Shown: positions 48,801 to 56,463, counted from the stretch's first letter. The stretch: DNA of 64,000 nucleotides from Methylocaldum marinum (GCF_003584645.1 NZ_AP017928.1:4478833-4542832); one strand, 5' to 3'. A program made the numbers and translations. Notes: generated by a model not told the origin, from the sequence alone.

Positions 48801-50378
48801 GGTGAAGAGGTAGGCCGTACCCATGACGACGCCGATGCTCATGCCGCGGGCGGTGAGCGGGGCCGCCAAGACCGAAAGCATGGCGGCCGACAGTTCGTCG
48901 TGTATACCGCCGGCGAACAGTACCTGAACCGACTCGGGATCTTCCAATTGGGCGGCGGCCAGGACTTCGATGGCCGACTCCCACAGGATGAAGCTGGTGC
49001 GTGGACCGGTGTGCCCGCCGCATTCGCTGCCTTCGAAAATGAACTTGCGGGCGCCTTCCTTGATGAAACTGCTGAGCAGTCCCGGTGAAGGCACGTGCAG
49101 ATAGGTGGTGATCGAGAGGGTTTCCAGTTCGCGCGCCTGGCTCGGCCTTCCGCCGGCGATGATGGCGAAGGGCGGCTTGATTTCGCGGATCACGTCGAGC
49201 TGTTCCTGGCGCAGTTCGAGCGGCATGAAGCCGAGCAATCCCACGCCCCATGGCAGATCCCCCATGATCGCCCGAGTGCTGCTCAGAAGGGATTCTACTT
49301 GCGGCTTGCGCATGACCGACAGGGCAAGAAAGGGCAGGCCTCCGGCCTCGGCTACCGCTTTCGCGAACGGGGCGGTGTCGCTGACTCTCGTCATCGGGCC
49401 CTGAACGATGGGAAACCGGGTGCCATGCTTGCGTGCCAAAGGCGAGTCGGCGGACAAGGCCTTGTCCGAGGCCGCCTGCTCGATGGTCGAATCCATGCCC
49501 GCTTTCATGGCGGTGAGAATGTGCCCCACGGTGCCGAAGCGCCGGGCCAGCGGAGCGGCGAATGCAATATCCTGGCCGAGCGGCAGCGGGGCATCATCGT
49601 TTTCCGCCAGGCGCTGCGCCAGCAGGTCCCGCCAGGGTTCACCCCGGATCACCCGCTGCTCCAGCTCTTGCAGTTTGTCCCGTCCGGACCTCGCGAACAG
49701 CCGAAACGGCGCTTCGTCCTGTGCCAGCAGAACCGTTTCGCTGCCGTCCAGCTGGCTCCACATGCCGCGCAGACTTGAATGCGCGAGAGGGCTTTCTTCG
49801 GTTAGCCACAACTGTTCGCACAAGACCACGCCGTTCGCGCCGGCCAGCATGGCAGCAGCAGCGCTTCGCAGCCCGATGCCGCCTTGAATCCAGTAGGGGA
49901 TGCTCAGGCGTCCCTTGAGTTCCTGTAACAGTATGAAAGAGGAGTGGCGGCTGACCGAGCCGCCCGCTTCATGCCCTTTGATGATCAGCCCGTCGCAGCC
50001 CGCGGCGATCGCGGCCTGGGCGGACTCGAAATCATGCACCTCGACGAAAATCCGGCGGGCGACGGATTTGACGCGCTTGCGCAGCGCGGTCAATTCGGCG
50101 GGTGCCGGTCCGGCAAGAATGAGGATGGGGACTTGGTATGGAAGACGTGCGGAAAGCTGCCTGAGGTCCCTGGCTTCCGATCCCAGCATGTCCCAGCGAA
50201 CCCCCCATCGCGCTGATTCGGGTGCCGCGGACGCCAGGCGGTCGAGTGCTGACGACAATGCATCGGGCCGATCGCGATAACCTAGATCCAGAACCCCGAT
50301 TCCGCCGGCTTTTACCGCCGCGATGGCAATTTGCGGATCAAGATGATGTGCCGGCGTGAGAGCAATAAGTGTTTCCAT
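42819..50378 (-). CDS. type I polyketide synthase: NMO-NMO-KS-AT-ACP-KR
   Basis: A 2519-residue synthase. Residues about 1-290 and 320-640 are two nitronate-monooxygenase/PfaD-like flavin domains (GLIIKGHEAGGSVSRHSS; FPIVQGPMTRVSDTAPF and EGSECGGHTGPRTSF). KS spans about 720-1160 (active Cys in NFAVDAACASSLAALDV, about 882; His in GLIEAHGTGTAVGDKSE and SMIGHTKVSAG). AT is about 1280-1580 (FVFPGQGSQ; GHSYGEYVALC, about 1363). A Pro/Ala linker precedes an ACP (HMEADLGIDSIKRIEVFS, Ser about 1889), and KR is about 2215-2480 (VVLVTGGAYGITADIL; YSAANEV). GGGAGG precedes ATG 50378. KS and KR resemble PfaA/HglE-type lipid synthases. The fused flavin domains probably serve as enoyl reductases. No DH is present; it is supplied by the fusion at 39.5 kb. 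Confidence 0.93.
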   Translation of the reverse strand: METLIALTPAHHLDPQIAIAAVKAGGIGVLDLGYRDRPDALSSALDRLASAAPESARWGVRWDMLGSEARDLRQLSARLPYQVPILILAGPAPAELTALRKRVKSVARRIFVEVHDFESAQAAIAAGCDGLIIKGHEAGGSVSRHSSFILLQELKGRLSIPYWIQGGIGLRSAAAAMLAGANGVVLCEQLWLTEESPLAHSSLRGMWSQLDGSETVLLAQDEAPFRLFARSGRDKLQELEQRVIRGEPWRDLLAQRLAENDDAPLPLGQDIAFAAPLARRFGTVGHILTAMKAGMDSTIEQAASDKALSADSPLARKHGTRFPIVQGPMTRVSDTAPFAKAVAEAGGLPFLALSVMRKPQVESLLSSTRAIMGDLPWGVGLLGFMPLELRQEQLDVIREIKPPFAIIAGGRPSQARELETLSITTYLHVPSPGLLSSFIKEGARKFIFEGSECGGHTGPRTSFILWESAIEVLAAAQLEDPESVQVLFAGGIHDELSAAMLSVLAAPLTARGMSIGVVMGTAYLFTEEIVRTGAIVNEFQAQAVACRETALLQSGVGVYTRCAKTEFCDEFNRTRRELQMALESEERTLKVLELLNIGRLRIASKGIAHKNQPALADDGDRYVKVNVQTQRREGMYMLGEVARLRNNTLTVAQLHAAVSAGSQELLAGASPKPEPKRWTRPANREDIAIIGMACLLPGASDVRSYWQNILRRVDTIREVSDDRWRPADFFDPKRGTPDKIYSKWGGFLDDVPFDPTVFGIPPASLRSIEPMQLLALDVAKRALEDAGLDRRPFPRERTSAIFASGGMNDLGTIYIFRTLLAHYLPKVPGLSETTRKHIMQTLYEHALPNWTEDSFPGFLGNVVAGRVANRLDLGGTNFAVDAACASSLAALDVAIKQLRNGDADVALVGSIDGTNNAVAFMAFAQTHALSPRGRCRPFDDNADGIAIGEGVAALVLKRLSEAERDGDRIYAVIKGIGASSDGRNRSLTAPHPQGQVRALRRAYEDAGVDPSTVGLIEAHGTGTAVGDKSEIESINTAFGECNPAPQSCAVGSVKSMIGHTKVSAGFAGMIKAALALKHRVLPPTLGVETPNSRVDFTHSPFYINTETRPWFARDDAHPRRCGVSAFGFGGTNFHAVLEEYGGDYRDADAIDLSPRDAEPFLFFGPTRSHIVQAVERLQQGLEYPEHLDLAQLAYSLQTEQRQARDGDSLPASRLALIATSVADLKQKLDWVLRDLRDGTKTEIRYPQGVYYRESDAAAGALCFVFPGQGSQKINMLRDLVATLPELHRVFERADVLLAERLPQPLSRFIYPLPAFSDEEREKQQSALNATQIAQPALGAVELAAFEILEAYGIRPAFAAGHSYGEYVALCAAGALDRDDLIRLSEIRGRIAAEAGQNSRGTMAAVDADGARVEALIAEHGLAVSVANLNAPDQTIVAGPADAMDAALAVFAKASLRTTKLAVRGAFHCSAMADASTLLAAELSKIEFRPPEFPIFSNTTADRYPHGPAEIRALLARHLAEPVRFVDEVNRLYDAGARIFLEIGPGLVLSGLVDRILADRPHTALGLDAPGRAGWLQLSHVLTQLFALGVPVRFEAWFKRRGLKGLPTAELFARARAKANPGPLIWRVNGGRAVPWREPAETSKNVVPLPTATKPSAVSSEGAAAQGTSTRPPLALVQDFPSNTRRYSVMNPEASNSAKPGMGPPTGAGPTAPDPRFSLIQNCVAQLIDLQREQQRTLCSFLDFLHANLANAPGSAEQWTAASMEASAAEPQAVATAAASGGAVLNSVPPAPVLPLQLRTGSPYEAAGERPRSVIPTPAVRSGGPAATKPNGSTGPAPQAVAKAPAGSGSSLAPTEQFKADLLRSVSERTGYPEDMLDLNAHMEADLGIDSIKRIEVFSALKDHHNLLEGRDEETVLEELSGLKTLNEIIAWYDRLREPKPAEGGADSPKKSQTPPSISPVEVVESKAYAEQPDPVDCYVLKPVPAPLQGTAAITPATPSIMLLLGYPSELGEALRAALNGLGHVTRLLVPGRQTRAVDDELFEVNLSSTRGLDGLSEQLKATGKPLGGLINLLSAETPEGTGNDPLPEARALFLSLKALEQNFKEAPGGGWLINLTSLDGQFGLKRSRLFRAEPAGVLGVAKCAYREWPHLKVKCIDLDPGLSTRERVEKVVAELRSGDPTLEIGYNNDGRWRLDLQQRQDPGTIRPELELDPGAVVLVTGGAYGITADILKGLARNRRLRLAVVGRSPTPEPESPTTRDIADPDALRQFLIGEMRRESGKVKPAEVETVLRRILKERQIRSNLAAFREAGGEVDYHALDVRDAAAFGRMIEDVYARWGRIDGVLHGAGIIDDKLIRAKTAESFDAVYDTKVIPALTLARKLDPAKLKFLVFFSSVAGRFGNVGQCDYSAANEVLNKLADRLTVEWPNVHTVSINWGPWDSGMVNDELRKLYASRNIRPIPVETGVRKCLEVLERRDRQEPELVITASVEAIAGIGRSSPSDKSVRPAIDSIDLEPAVA

Positions 50379-50683
50379 CCGTTCACCTCCCGTGTGATGG
50401 ATCCTTTCCTTACATCCTGTTTCGAGCGTGAAGCTCGGGCGTGCCGTAACCATGAGCCGGTGGCTCAAGCATGCGACATAACATAAACGAGACGAAACGA
50501 AATTCTGCCGAAAGCAAGAATTTTAATTAAAAAAACAAAAGCTTAGGGACAAAATTGTTTCTCAATCCAGTCGTTGCGGCTTGATAATACCCAAAATCGC
50601 AAAAAAGCAAAAGTATATTTTGGCGTTGACAAACCTGCCTTAACTCTGTGATTGTTGATTCAGCACGAATTAGGAGCGCGATT
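50379..50683. promoter_or_regulatory. divergent AT-rich control region of the PKS cluster and the HNH gene
   Basis: 305 bases between divergent starts, much richer in A/T than the neighbours (TTTTAATTAAAAAAACAAAA at 50521-50540). TTGACA occurs at 50626 on the plus strand, but I see no good -10 box at the right distance. The 21-kb minus-strand cluster must start here unless there are internal promoters. I cannot place a transcription start. Confidence 0.5.
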
Positions 50684-50959
50684 ATGGATAATCGATTTAC
50701 GATTGAGAAACTCATGGAATTTGCCGTCCCGGTGACCGAATCCGGATGCTGGATCTGGATTGGATCGACCCAGGGAGACAACGAGCGTACCAATGCCGAG
50801 TGGGAAACCATGCACCCGGACCGGTTCATCTGGGAAATCTATTTTGGACACATCCCGAGCGGGTTGCGGATTTGCCACAAATGCAAGGTCCCATTTTGCG
50901 TCAATCCGAGACACCTGTGTCTCACACCGACCGAAGAACCATTGAACGAAACGGCCTGA
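50684..50959 (+). CDS. small HNH endonuclease domain protein
   Basis: A 91-residue protein of the HNH_3 kind. The opening MEFAVPVTESGCWIWIGSTQ is followed by RFIWEIYFGHIPSGLRICHK and CKVPFCVNPRHLCLTPTEEP; the H-C-C and N-P-x-H-L elements match homing and phage-type HNH nucleases. AGGAG lies 6 bases before ATG 50684, which I prefer to the upstream ATG at 50648. Small HNH proteins are often phage-derived or intron-derived; no intron structure is visible. It is divergent from the PKS cluster and has lower GC than its surroundings. Confidence 0.8.
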   Translation: MDNRFTIEKLMEFAVPVTESGCWIWIGSTQGDNERTNAEWETMHPDRFIWEIYFGHIPSGLRICHKCKVPFCVNPRHLCLTPTEEPLNETA

Positions 50960-51020
50960 GAATCGCGGATCTATTGCCGAGACAAGCCCGGCATGGCCGG
51001 GTTCGGCATAGGCTGCCGCT

Positions 51021-52301
51021 TTAATTCCGGTGGAAGGTGTTGTGGAGAAGGCCGCGTTCGTGGTATTGGCGGATGTCGACGTTATACGTCCCATTTTTCA
51101 GCATGGTTTTGATTCGATAGGGCTGGCCGCAGTGGTCCAGGTCGAGTTTGGCCAGGTCGACGATACGATGGGGCTGCGGATTTTTGTCCGGGTCGAGCAG
51201 CATGATGACTTTGGGTTTCAGCTTTTGCCGCGGGTTGGCTTCGATGACCAGCGCCACCTCTTCGTTGCTCATTTCCACCAGGCTTCCGGCCGGGTAGATC
51301 CCCAGGCATTCGATGAACTTCCCCGTTAACTCCGTATCCAGGCGCCGCCCGCACTCGGCGTTGAGAATCGTGATCGCGTCCATGTGAGTGCGTCCCGACT
51401 GGTATACCCGATCGCTGGTAACGGCATCATAGGTATCGACGACGGCGACGATTCGGGTAAAAGGCATTAACCGGGCCGCGGTAAGACCACTGGGATAACC
51501 GCTTCCGTCGAGGTTTTCGTGGTGCTCGTACGCGACATCGATGGCGCCGGGATAGATGCCGCGAGCGGACATGAGTATGTCCCGTCCGTGCGTGGTGTGC
51601 GCCTTCACCAAATTCATTTCTTCATCGGTGAGACGTCCCGGCTTGTTGAGAACTTCCAGGGGAACCTTCATTTTGCCCATGTCGTGCATGAGTCCCGAGA
51701 GACCGAGGTTCCGGAGGTCGCGAACGGGCATGCCCAAATAACGGCCGAGTACGATCGAGAAGATGCACACGTTCATGGAGTGCTGGGAGGTGTACTCGTC
51801 CCGATTTTTGAGCTGGGTCAGCAATAGCATGGCATCGGGATTTCTGTAGATGCTGTCCACGCATTCGGAGACTGTTTCTCTGGCGAGCTGAATATCGACA
51901 CCGCGGCCGTAGCGAATTTCGTCCATGAATGTCTTGACCAGCCGGGTGGCCTGCCCGTGAGTGTGTTCGGCGTGCTCGATTTCCTCTTCGATGGACCGGC
52001 TTTTTTCGGGCGGATTGGCATGCCACGATATGGACGACGAACCGGGCATCCGCCGTGTCCGGGTGGTTTCCGGGATTTTCGTCCGGTAGGCGTCGATATA
52101 GACGTACTCGCAGACTTTCTGAACGGCTTCGATCTCTGCTTGCGTCGCGAGCATGAATCCTTGAAATAGAAAAGGAGAATCCAACCACGGACGATCCAAC
52201 TCGCAGACGTACATCCCGATCTTAAGATCGCCGACGTCCACTTTGACCTTGTACGGGGTTGTAATGCCGGGAGAATCGGAATACTTGTCCATGGGGTTCA
52301 A
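51021..52301 (-). CDS. HD-GYP domain cyclic-di-GMP phosphodiesterase
   Basis: A 426-residue protein. The N-terminal DUF3391 region (YKVKVDVGDLKIGMYVCELD, RPWLDSPFLFQGFMLATQAE) precedes an HD-GYP domain: SQHSMNVCIFSIVLGRYLGM, the HD pair in LGLSGLMHDMGKMKVPLEVL, HTTHGRDILMSARGIYPGAI and the GYP motif in AYEHHENLDGSGYPSGL. All metal ligands expected for a bi- or tri-nuclear Fe centre are present. It should degrade c-di-GMP. There is no receiver domain and no partner cyclase next to it. Confidence 0.95.
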   Translation of the reverse strand: MNPMDKYSDSPGITTPYKVKVDVGDLKIGMYVCELDRPWLDSPFLFQGFMLATQAEIEAVQKVCEYVYIDAYRTKIPETTRTRRMPGSSSISWHANPPEKSRSIEEEIEHAEHTHGQATRLVKTFMDEIRYGRGVDIQLARETVSECVDSIYRNPDAMLLLTQLKNRDEYTSQHSMNVCIFSIVLGRYLGMPVRDLRNLGLSGLMHDMGKMKVPLEVLNKPGRLTDEEMNLVKAHTTHGRDILMSARGIYPGAIDVAYEHHENLDGSGYPSGLTAARLMPFTRIVAVVDTYDAVTSDRVYQSGRTHMDAITILNAECGRRLDTELTGKFIECLGIYPAGSLVEMSNEEVALVIEANPRQKLKPKVIMLLDPDKNPQPHRIVDLAKLDLDHCGQPYRIKTMLKNGTYNVDIRQYHERGLLHNTFHRN

Positions 52302-52574
52302 TCCAAAAAAATCCGGACGGTACTGTTGCCTAGTATAGTTTGCGGGTGGTTTGAAGCTCGCTCTAGCCGCTCGGCGGTTGGCCGATTGTAACGCCGGTGG
52401 TTTTATTTTGTAGAGGTGCGGTTCGTCGTGCGCCCCGCGACGCGCTGCCGAAATTCAGTGTTCCTTCCGGTTTCCGGCCGTCCGAAAAGCTTTCGGCGGC
52501 AGGCTTGCCGTGTCCTTCGAGTCGATTCAGTTTCATCCAAAGGCGGACGCGGGGCGCAGAAAAGTGGCGCGGTA

Positions 52575-53588
52575 CTAGCCGACAAGTTGTTCCGTGCGCC
52601 CGTGCGCAGCGGACTGCAATGCGGCGACGATGGTCCGGCAGTTGTTTCTTGCGTCGTCCAGCGAAAGCTGCGGTGCCTTGCCGGTCAGCGTGCGTTCGCT
52701 GAAATGCTCGATCTCCAGTCTGAAATGGTTGGCTGGAGGCAGCCGTTCTTCGCATTGCCGGCCGTCTTCGGTCCACCACGACAATACCGGGACATCGCCC
52801 GGCAGTTGCCATACCGTATGGCATTTCAGGCCGCCTTGCGTGCCTATGATTTCGTATTCCGAGCGCCGAGCCCGTTCGAAGCTGAAGTCGAAATGGGCGT
52901 GCTTGCCGTTCCCGAAATCGATTACGCCGCTGGTCGTGATATCCGCGCCGCTCTCGACATATTTCGCGATGGCGGTTACGGCGACGGGGGAGGTGTCGAA
53001 GAACATGCGGGCGGAGTGAATCGCGTAGCAGCCGATGTCCCACATGGCGCCGCCGCCGCGTTCGACGCTTTCCGCCAGGCGGTACAGCCGCGCCGGCCGC
53101 ATCATGAACGAATAGGTGGCGCGGACGGAACGGATGTCGCCGACGATGCCGGAGTCAATCAGGTCGCGTACGCGCGCGTGCTGCGGGTGGAAGCGGTACA
53201 TGAAGCCTTCCATGACCGTCACGCCGTGCTGACGCGCGGCGGCCTCGATCGCGTCGATATCGGCGACGGTCAGGGCCATCGGCTTTTCGCACAGGACGTG
53301 TTTGCCGCGCTGGATGGCGCGCAGCGTCCATTCGGCGTGTTCGTGATTGGCGAGCGGCAGGTAAACGGCCTCGACGTCCGCATCGTCGAGCAGGGCGTCG
53401 AGATTATCGTACGTTCGGACGCCCGGTTCCCGGGGGGCGTATTTTGCGAGAGTTTCGGCGGCGGCTCCGGGGCGGCGGCTGGCGATGGCGACCAATTCGG
53501 CGTTCGAGGCCTCGACGATGGCGGGCATCAGCCGTTCGTTGACGCGTGCCGCACCGAGTATGCCCCAGCGAAGTTTTCGGTCGTTCAT
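52575..53588 (-). CDS. Gfo/Idh/MocA family NAD(P)-dependent oxidoreductase
   Basis: A 337-residue oxidoreductase with an N-terminal Rossmann fold (LRWGILGAARVNERLMPAIV) and the family signature HVLCEKPMALTVADIDAIEA (Lys of EKP about residue 97). The C-terminal domain carries VMEGFMYRFHPQHARVRDLI and GGGAMWDIGCYAIHSARMFF (conserved D-x-G-x-Y/H). The substrate is presumably a sugar or inositol derivative but cannot be read. It is divergent from the peroxiredoxin gene and stands alone. Confidence 0.92.
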   Translation of the reverse strand: MNDRKLRWGILGAARVNERLMPAIVEASNAELVAIASRRPGAAAETLAKYAPREPGVRTYDNLDALLDDADVEAVYLPLANHEHAEWTLRAIQRGKHVLCEKPMALTVADIDAIEAAARQHGVTVMEGFMYRFHPQHARVRDLIDSGIVGDIRSVRATYSFMMRPARLYRLAESVERGGGAMWDIGCYAIHSARMFFDTSPVAVTAIAKYVESGADITTSGVIDFGNGKHAHFDFSFERARRSEYEIIGTQGGLKCHTVWQLPGDVPVLSWWTEDGRQCEERLPPANHFRLEIEHFSERTLTGKAPQLSLDDARNNCRTIVAALQSAAHGRTEQLVG

Positions 53589-53759
53589 GGATTCGCTCCT
53601 TCATTTTTATGAATTATGAGAGTGTGCATAATGTCTCAGGATTCAGCGATGGTTTCTACCCGGGTTGCTCTCGGTATTCCGGACGGAAACCGTCGTTTTT
53701 GCACTGGACGCCGGTTTTTCGCTAAGCCAATGTTTCGCAGTAACCATCGAGGTGATGCC

Positions 53760-54266
53760 ATGACCATCAAAGTTGGAGACCGCCTGCCCGAAGGCACGCT
53801 GTACGAGTCCGTCGAATTCGATCCGGCCAACGGCTGTCCGATGAAGCCCCAGCCGCTGAGTGTCACCGATCTCGCCAAGGGCAGGAAAATTGTGATTTTC
53901 GGTCTGCCCGGCGCGTTTACGCCGACCTGTTCCGCGCAACATCTGCCGGGTTACGTTACCAATTTCGACCAGCTGAAAGCCAAGAATGTCGACGAAATCT
54001 GGTGCATGGCCGTCAACGACGGGTTCGTGATGGCCTCCTGGGGCCGGGAACAGAAGGCCGGCGGCAAGGTGCGCATGATGGCCGACGGCAGCGCGGAATA
54101 CACCCGGAAGCTCGGGCTCGAACTCGATCTGACCGAAAAAGGCATGGGCGTGCGCTGCCAGCGCTTTGCCATGGTCGTCGATGACGGTGTCGTCAAGCAT
54201 CTTGCGGTCGAAGCGCCGGGCAAATTCGAAGTATCGAGCGCCGAGGCGATACTCGCTCAATTGTAA
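53760..54266 (+). CDS. peroxiredoxin (Prx5/AhpE-like redoxin)
   Basis: A 168-residue thiol peroxidase. The peroxidatic motif is intact in FGLPGAFTPTCSAQHLPGYV (P-x3-T-x2-C, Cys about 60). The Prx5 class is supported by MTIKVGDRLPEGTLYE, the VNDGFVMASWGREQK stretch and the C-terminal FEVSSAEAILAQL. A further Cys (VRCQRFAMVVDDG) could act in resolution. GAGGTG precedes ATG 53760. The frame upstream is not family-like. Its role is reduction of hydroperoxides with glutathione/glutaredoxin or thioredoxin. Confidence 0.94.
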   Translation: MTIKVGDRLPEGTLYESVEFDPANGCPMKPQPLSVTDLAKGRKIVIFGLPGAFTPTCSAQHLPGYVTNFDQLKAKNVDEIWCMAVNDGFVMASWGREQKAGGKVRMMADGSAEYTRKLGLELDLTEKGMGVRCQRFAMVVDDGVVKHLAVEAPGKFEVSSAEAILAQL

Positions 54267-54365
54267 GAATCCTTGTTTTATCCCGAGCCGCGGAGATTGC
54301 TGTTCTGCGGCTCGTCCGCCATCTCATGTAGAATGGCCAGTCTTGTTTTTTCGCGGCACGGAACA

Positions 54366-55196
54366 ATGCAACAAAACGATTTTTCGCTCACCGACATTCT
54401 GAGTACCGCCATGACCATCGCCCGCGGCGCGGGAGCCATTCTTCGCGAGGGTTTCGAAACCCCGCGCGGCCCCGATGTGCAGTTTAAGAGCAGCGCTATC
54501 GATCCGGTGACCGAATACGATGTCCGCAGCGAGCAGTACATCGTCGGTGAACTGCGCAAGCTGTTCCCTTCCCACCCAATCGTCGGCGAAGAGGGCGGCG
54601 CGTATCGAACCGAGGGAGCGCCATCGCAGGTCCGGAATTACCTTTGGCATATCGACCCGCTCGACGGCACCGTGAACTTCGCTCACCGTTTTCCCATGTT
54701 CTGCGTTTCGATGGGCCTGCTGATCGACGGCGTGCCTTCGCTCGGCGTAGTGTACAACCCGGCCACCGACGAAATGTTCGCTGCCGCGCTGGGGACGGGT
54801 GCCACGCGCAACGGGAAGCCGATTCATGTGTCGGCAACGCCGGTGCTGAATCGCGCGCTGGTGATCACCGGTTTCTCGTACGATACCCATACCAGCGACA
54901 GCAATATGAAGAACTTCCTCGGCTTCCAGCGCAACGCGCAAGCCACGCGGCGCATCGGCTCGGCCGCGCTGAACCTGTGCTATACGGCTACCGGGCAGCT
55001 CGATGGCCACTGGGAGCTGAAGGTCAAGCCGCACGACATCGCGGCCGGCATCGTGCTGGTGCGCGAGGCCGGCGGAACGGTCACCGATTTCGACGGCGGC
55101 GACGATATCTTGAGCACCGGCCGCATCGTTTCCAGCAATGGCCTGATCCATGGCGAGATGCTGGAGGTCTTGAAAGCCGCGAACGATCGTGGTTGA
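54366..55196 (+). CDS. inositol monophosphatase family protein
   Basis: A 276-residue Mg-dependent phosphatase with the family metal motifs: IVGEEGGAYRTEG (Glu-Glu), WHIDPLDGTVNFAHRFPMFC (D-P-L-D-G-T) and KPHDIAAGIVLVREAGGTVT, where the usual W of the WDxAAG motif is replaced by H. The closest functional classes are SuhB/IMPase and histidinol-phosphate or CysQ-type enzymes; I cannot choose. ATG 54366 begins the conserved helix. It is followed 94 bp later by rpiB. Confidence 0.92.
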   Translation: MQQNDFSLTDILSTAMTIARGAGAILREGFETPRGPDVQFKSSAIDPVTEYDVRSEQYIVGELRKLFPSHPIVGEEGGAYRTEGAPSQVRNYLWHIDPLDGTVNFAHRFPMFCVSMGLLIDGVPSLGVVYNPATDEMFAAALGTGATRNGKPIHVSATPVLNRALVITGFSYDTHTSDSNMKNFLGFQRNAQATRRIGSAALNLCYTATGQLDGHWELKVKPHDIAAGIVLVREAGGTVTDFDGGDDILSTGRIVSSNGLIHGEMLEVLKAANDRG

Positions 55197-55290
55197 TGCA
55201 GGCGCCCCTTCCGTGATTAAACTGTCTCGCCCGCTATCACGATGAACGAGGCGGGCGTCCGCCCAATGTCATTAATAATAAGGAGTCATC

Positions 55291-55719
55291 ATGAAAATCG
55301 GCATCGCTTCTGATCACGCAGGATTCGATTACAAGGAAGAATTGCGCGCGTGGCTAAGCTCGCTCGGCCACGAGGTCGTCGATTACGGTTGCTTTAGCGA
55401 CGAAAGAACCGATTACCCCACGTGGATTCGCCCGTGTGCAGTCGCCGTCGCCAACGGCGAAGTCGAGCGCGGCATCGTGCTGGGCGGCAGCGGCAACGGC
55501 GAAGCCATCGTCGCCAACCGGGTCAAGGGTTGCCGCTGCGGCTATTGTTTCAACGAGGAAACCGCTTATCTGACCCGATCGCACAACGACGCCAATTGCA
55601 TCGCCATGGGGCAGCGGATCATCAGCCTCGAGATGGCCAAAAAGATCGTCGAAACCTTTCTGATCACCGCATTCGAGGGCGGCCGGCACGTGCCGAGGAT
55701 CAAGGCGATCGACGAGTGA
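55291..55719 (+). CDS. rpiB: ribose-5-phosphate isomerase B, Glu-type
   Basis: A 142-residue RpiB/LacAB-fold isomerase interconverting ribose-5-P and ribulose-5-P. KIGIASDHAGFDYKEELRAW is the family start. The active-site loop reads GIVLGGSGNGEAIVANRVKG; the catalytic Cys of E. coli RpiB is replaced by Gly-Ser and a Glu follows, as in the actinobacterial-type enzyme. CFNEETAYLTRSHNDANCIA and MGQRIISLEMAKKIV complete it. TAAGGAGTCATC precedes the ATG. Its place next to Entner-Doudoroff genes fits central sugar-phosphate metabolism. Confidence 0.93.
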   Translation: MKIGIASDHAGFDYKEELRAWLSSLGHEVVDYGCFSDERTDYPTWIRPCAVAVANGEVERGIVLGGSGNGEAIVANRVKGCRCGYCFNEETAYLTRSHNDANCIAMGQRIISLEMAKKIVETFLITAFEGGRHVPRIKAIDE

Positions 55720-55839
55720 TTCGAGGGGCGGGGATGCCCCCGGAAAGGGGCTACCTAGCAAGATAAGGTCGGCAAAGGATTGCCGACGCTCATCAAAGCC
55801 CGCAAACAAGAACTTCAGCGACGCCGGGCCGCAGCAAGC

Positions 55840-56463
55840 TTACGGCTTGAGCGCCGCGGCTTCGCGGGCCAGGCGGGTGATTTCGGTCCAGCTGCCGCCG
55901 GCGACCAGGTTCTTGGGTGTGAGCCAGGAACCGCCCACGGCAACCACATTGGGAAGTTTGAAGAAGTCCGGCGCGTTCTGCGCGTTGATCCCGCCGGTCG
56001 GACAGAAACGCACGTTCGGAAACGGGCCTCTAAATGAGTCGAGCATCTTGATGCCGCCCGCGGCCACGGCCGGGAAAAATTTCATGACGTCGAGGCCCGC
56101 TTCCAGGACTTGCATCACTTCGGACATGGTGGCAACGCCCGGGAAAAACGGCAGCTTGCTGTCTACGATCGCCTTCAGCAGGGTGGGCGTGGTTCCCGGC
56201 GAAACGCCGAATTGCGCACCGGCGGAAATCGCCGCATCGAGCTGGGCCGGCGTGGCGATGGTGCCGACGCCGACGATCGCGTCCGGGATTTCTTGCTTGA
56301 TCACTCGTACGGCGTCCAGGCCGGCGGCGGTGCGCAAGGTGATTTCCAATACGCGAATGCCGCCTTCCACCAAGGCGCGGGACAACGGTACCGCGTCTTC
56401 CACGCGGTCCACCACCATCACGGGCATGACACTGGTCGCGGCAATGATTTGGTCAAGGTTCAT
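55840..56463 (-). CDS. eda: KDPG/KHG aldolase
   Basis: A 207-residue class I aldolase splitting 2-keto-3-deoxy-6-phosphogluconate into pyruvate and glyceraldehyde-3-P. The Schiff-base Lys is in LDVMKFFPAVAAGGIKMLDS, Glu and Arg in VLEITLRTAAGLDAVRVIKQ, and phosphate binding in PTGGINAQNAPDFF and VVAVGGSW. Length is standard. It lies 42 bp after edd, so the two form an operon completing the Entner-Doudoroff route. Confidence 0.97.
   Translation of the reverse strand: MNLDQIIAATSVMPVMVVDRVEDAVPLSRALVEGGIRVLEITLRTAAGLDAVRVIKQEIPDAIVGVGTIATPAQLDAAISAGAQFGVSPGTTPTLLKAIVDSKLPFFPGVATMSEVMQVLEAGLDVMKFFPAVAAGGIKMLDSFRGPFPNVRFCPTGGINAQNAPDFFKLPNVVAVGGSWLTPKNLVAGGSWTEITRLAREAAALKP

Noticed and set aside
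46806..49088. A 760-codon open frame on the plus strand inside the PKS gene
   Set aside because: It is antisense to the KS/NMO part of the PKS, whose catalytic motifs are certain. The translation is low-complexity and typical of the mirror frame of GC-rich coding DNA.
50626..50655. Sigma-70 promoter with TTGACA at 50626 for the HNH gene
   Set aside because: The hexamer at 17-bp spacing (TGATTG) matches the -10 consensus poorly, so it is mentioned only as part of the control region.
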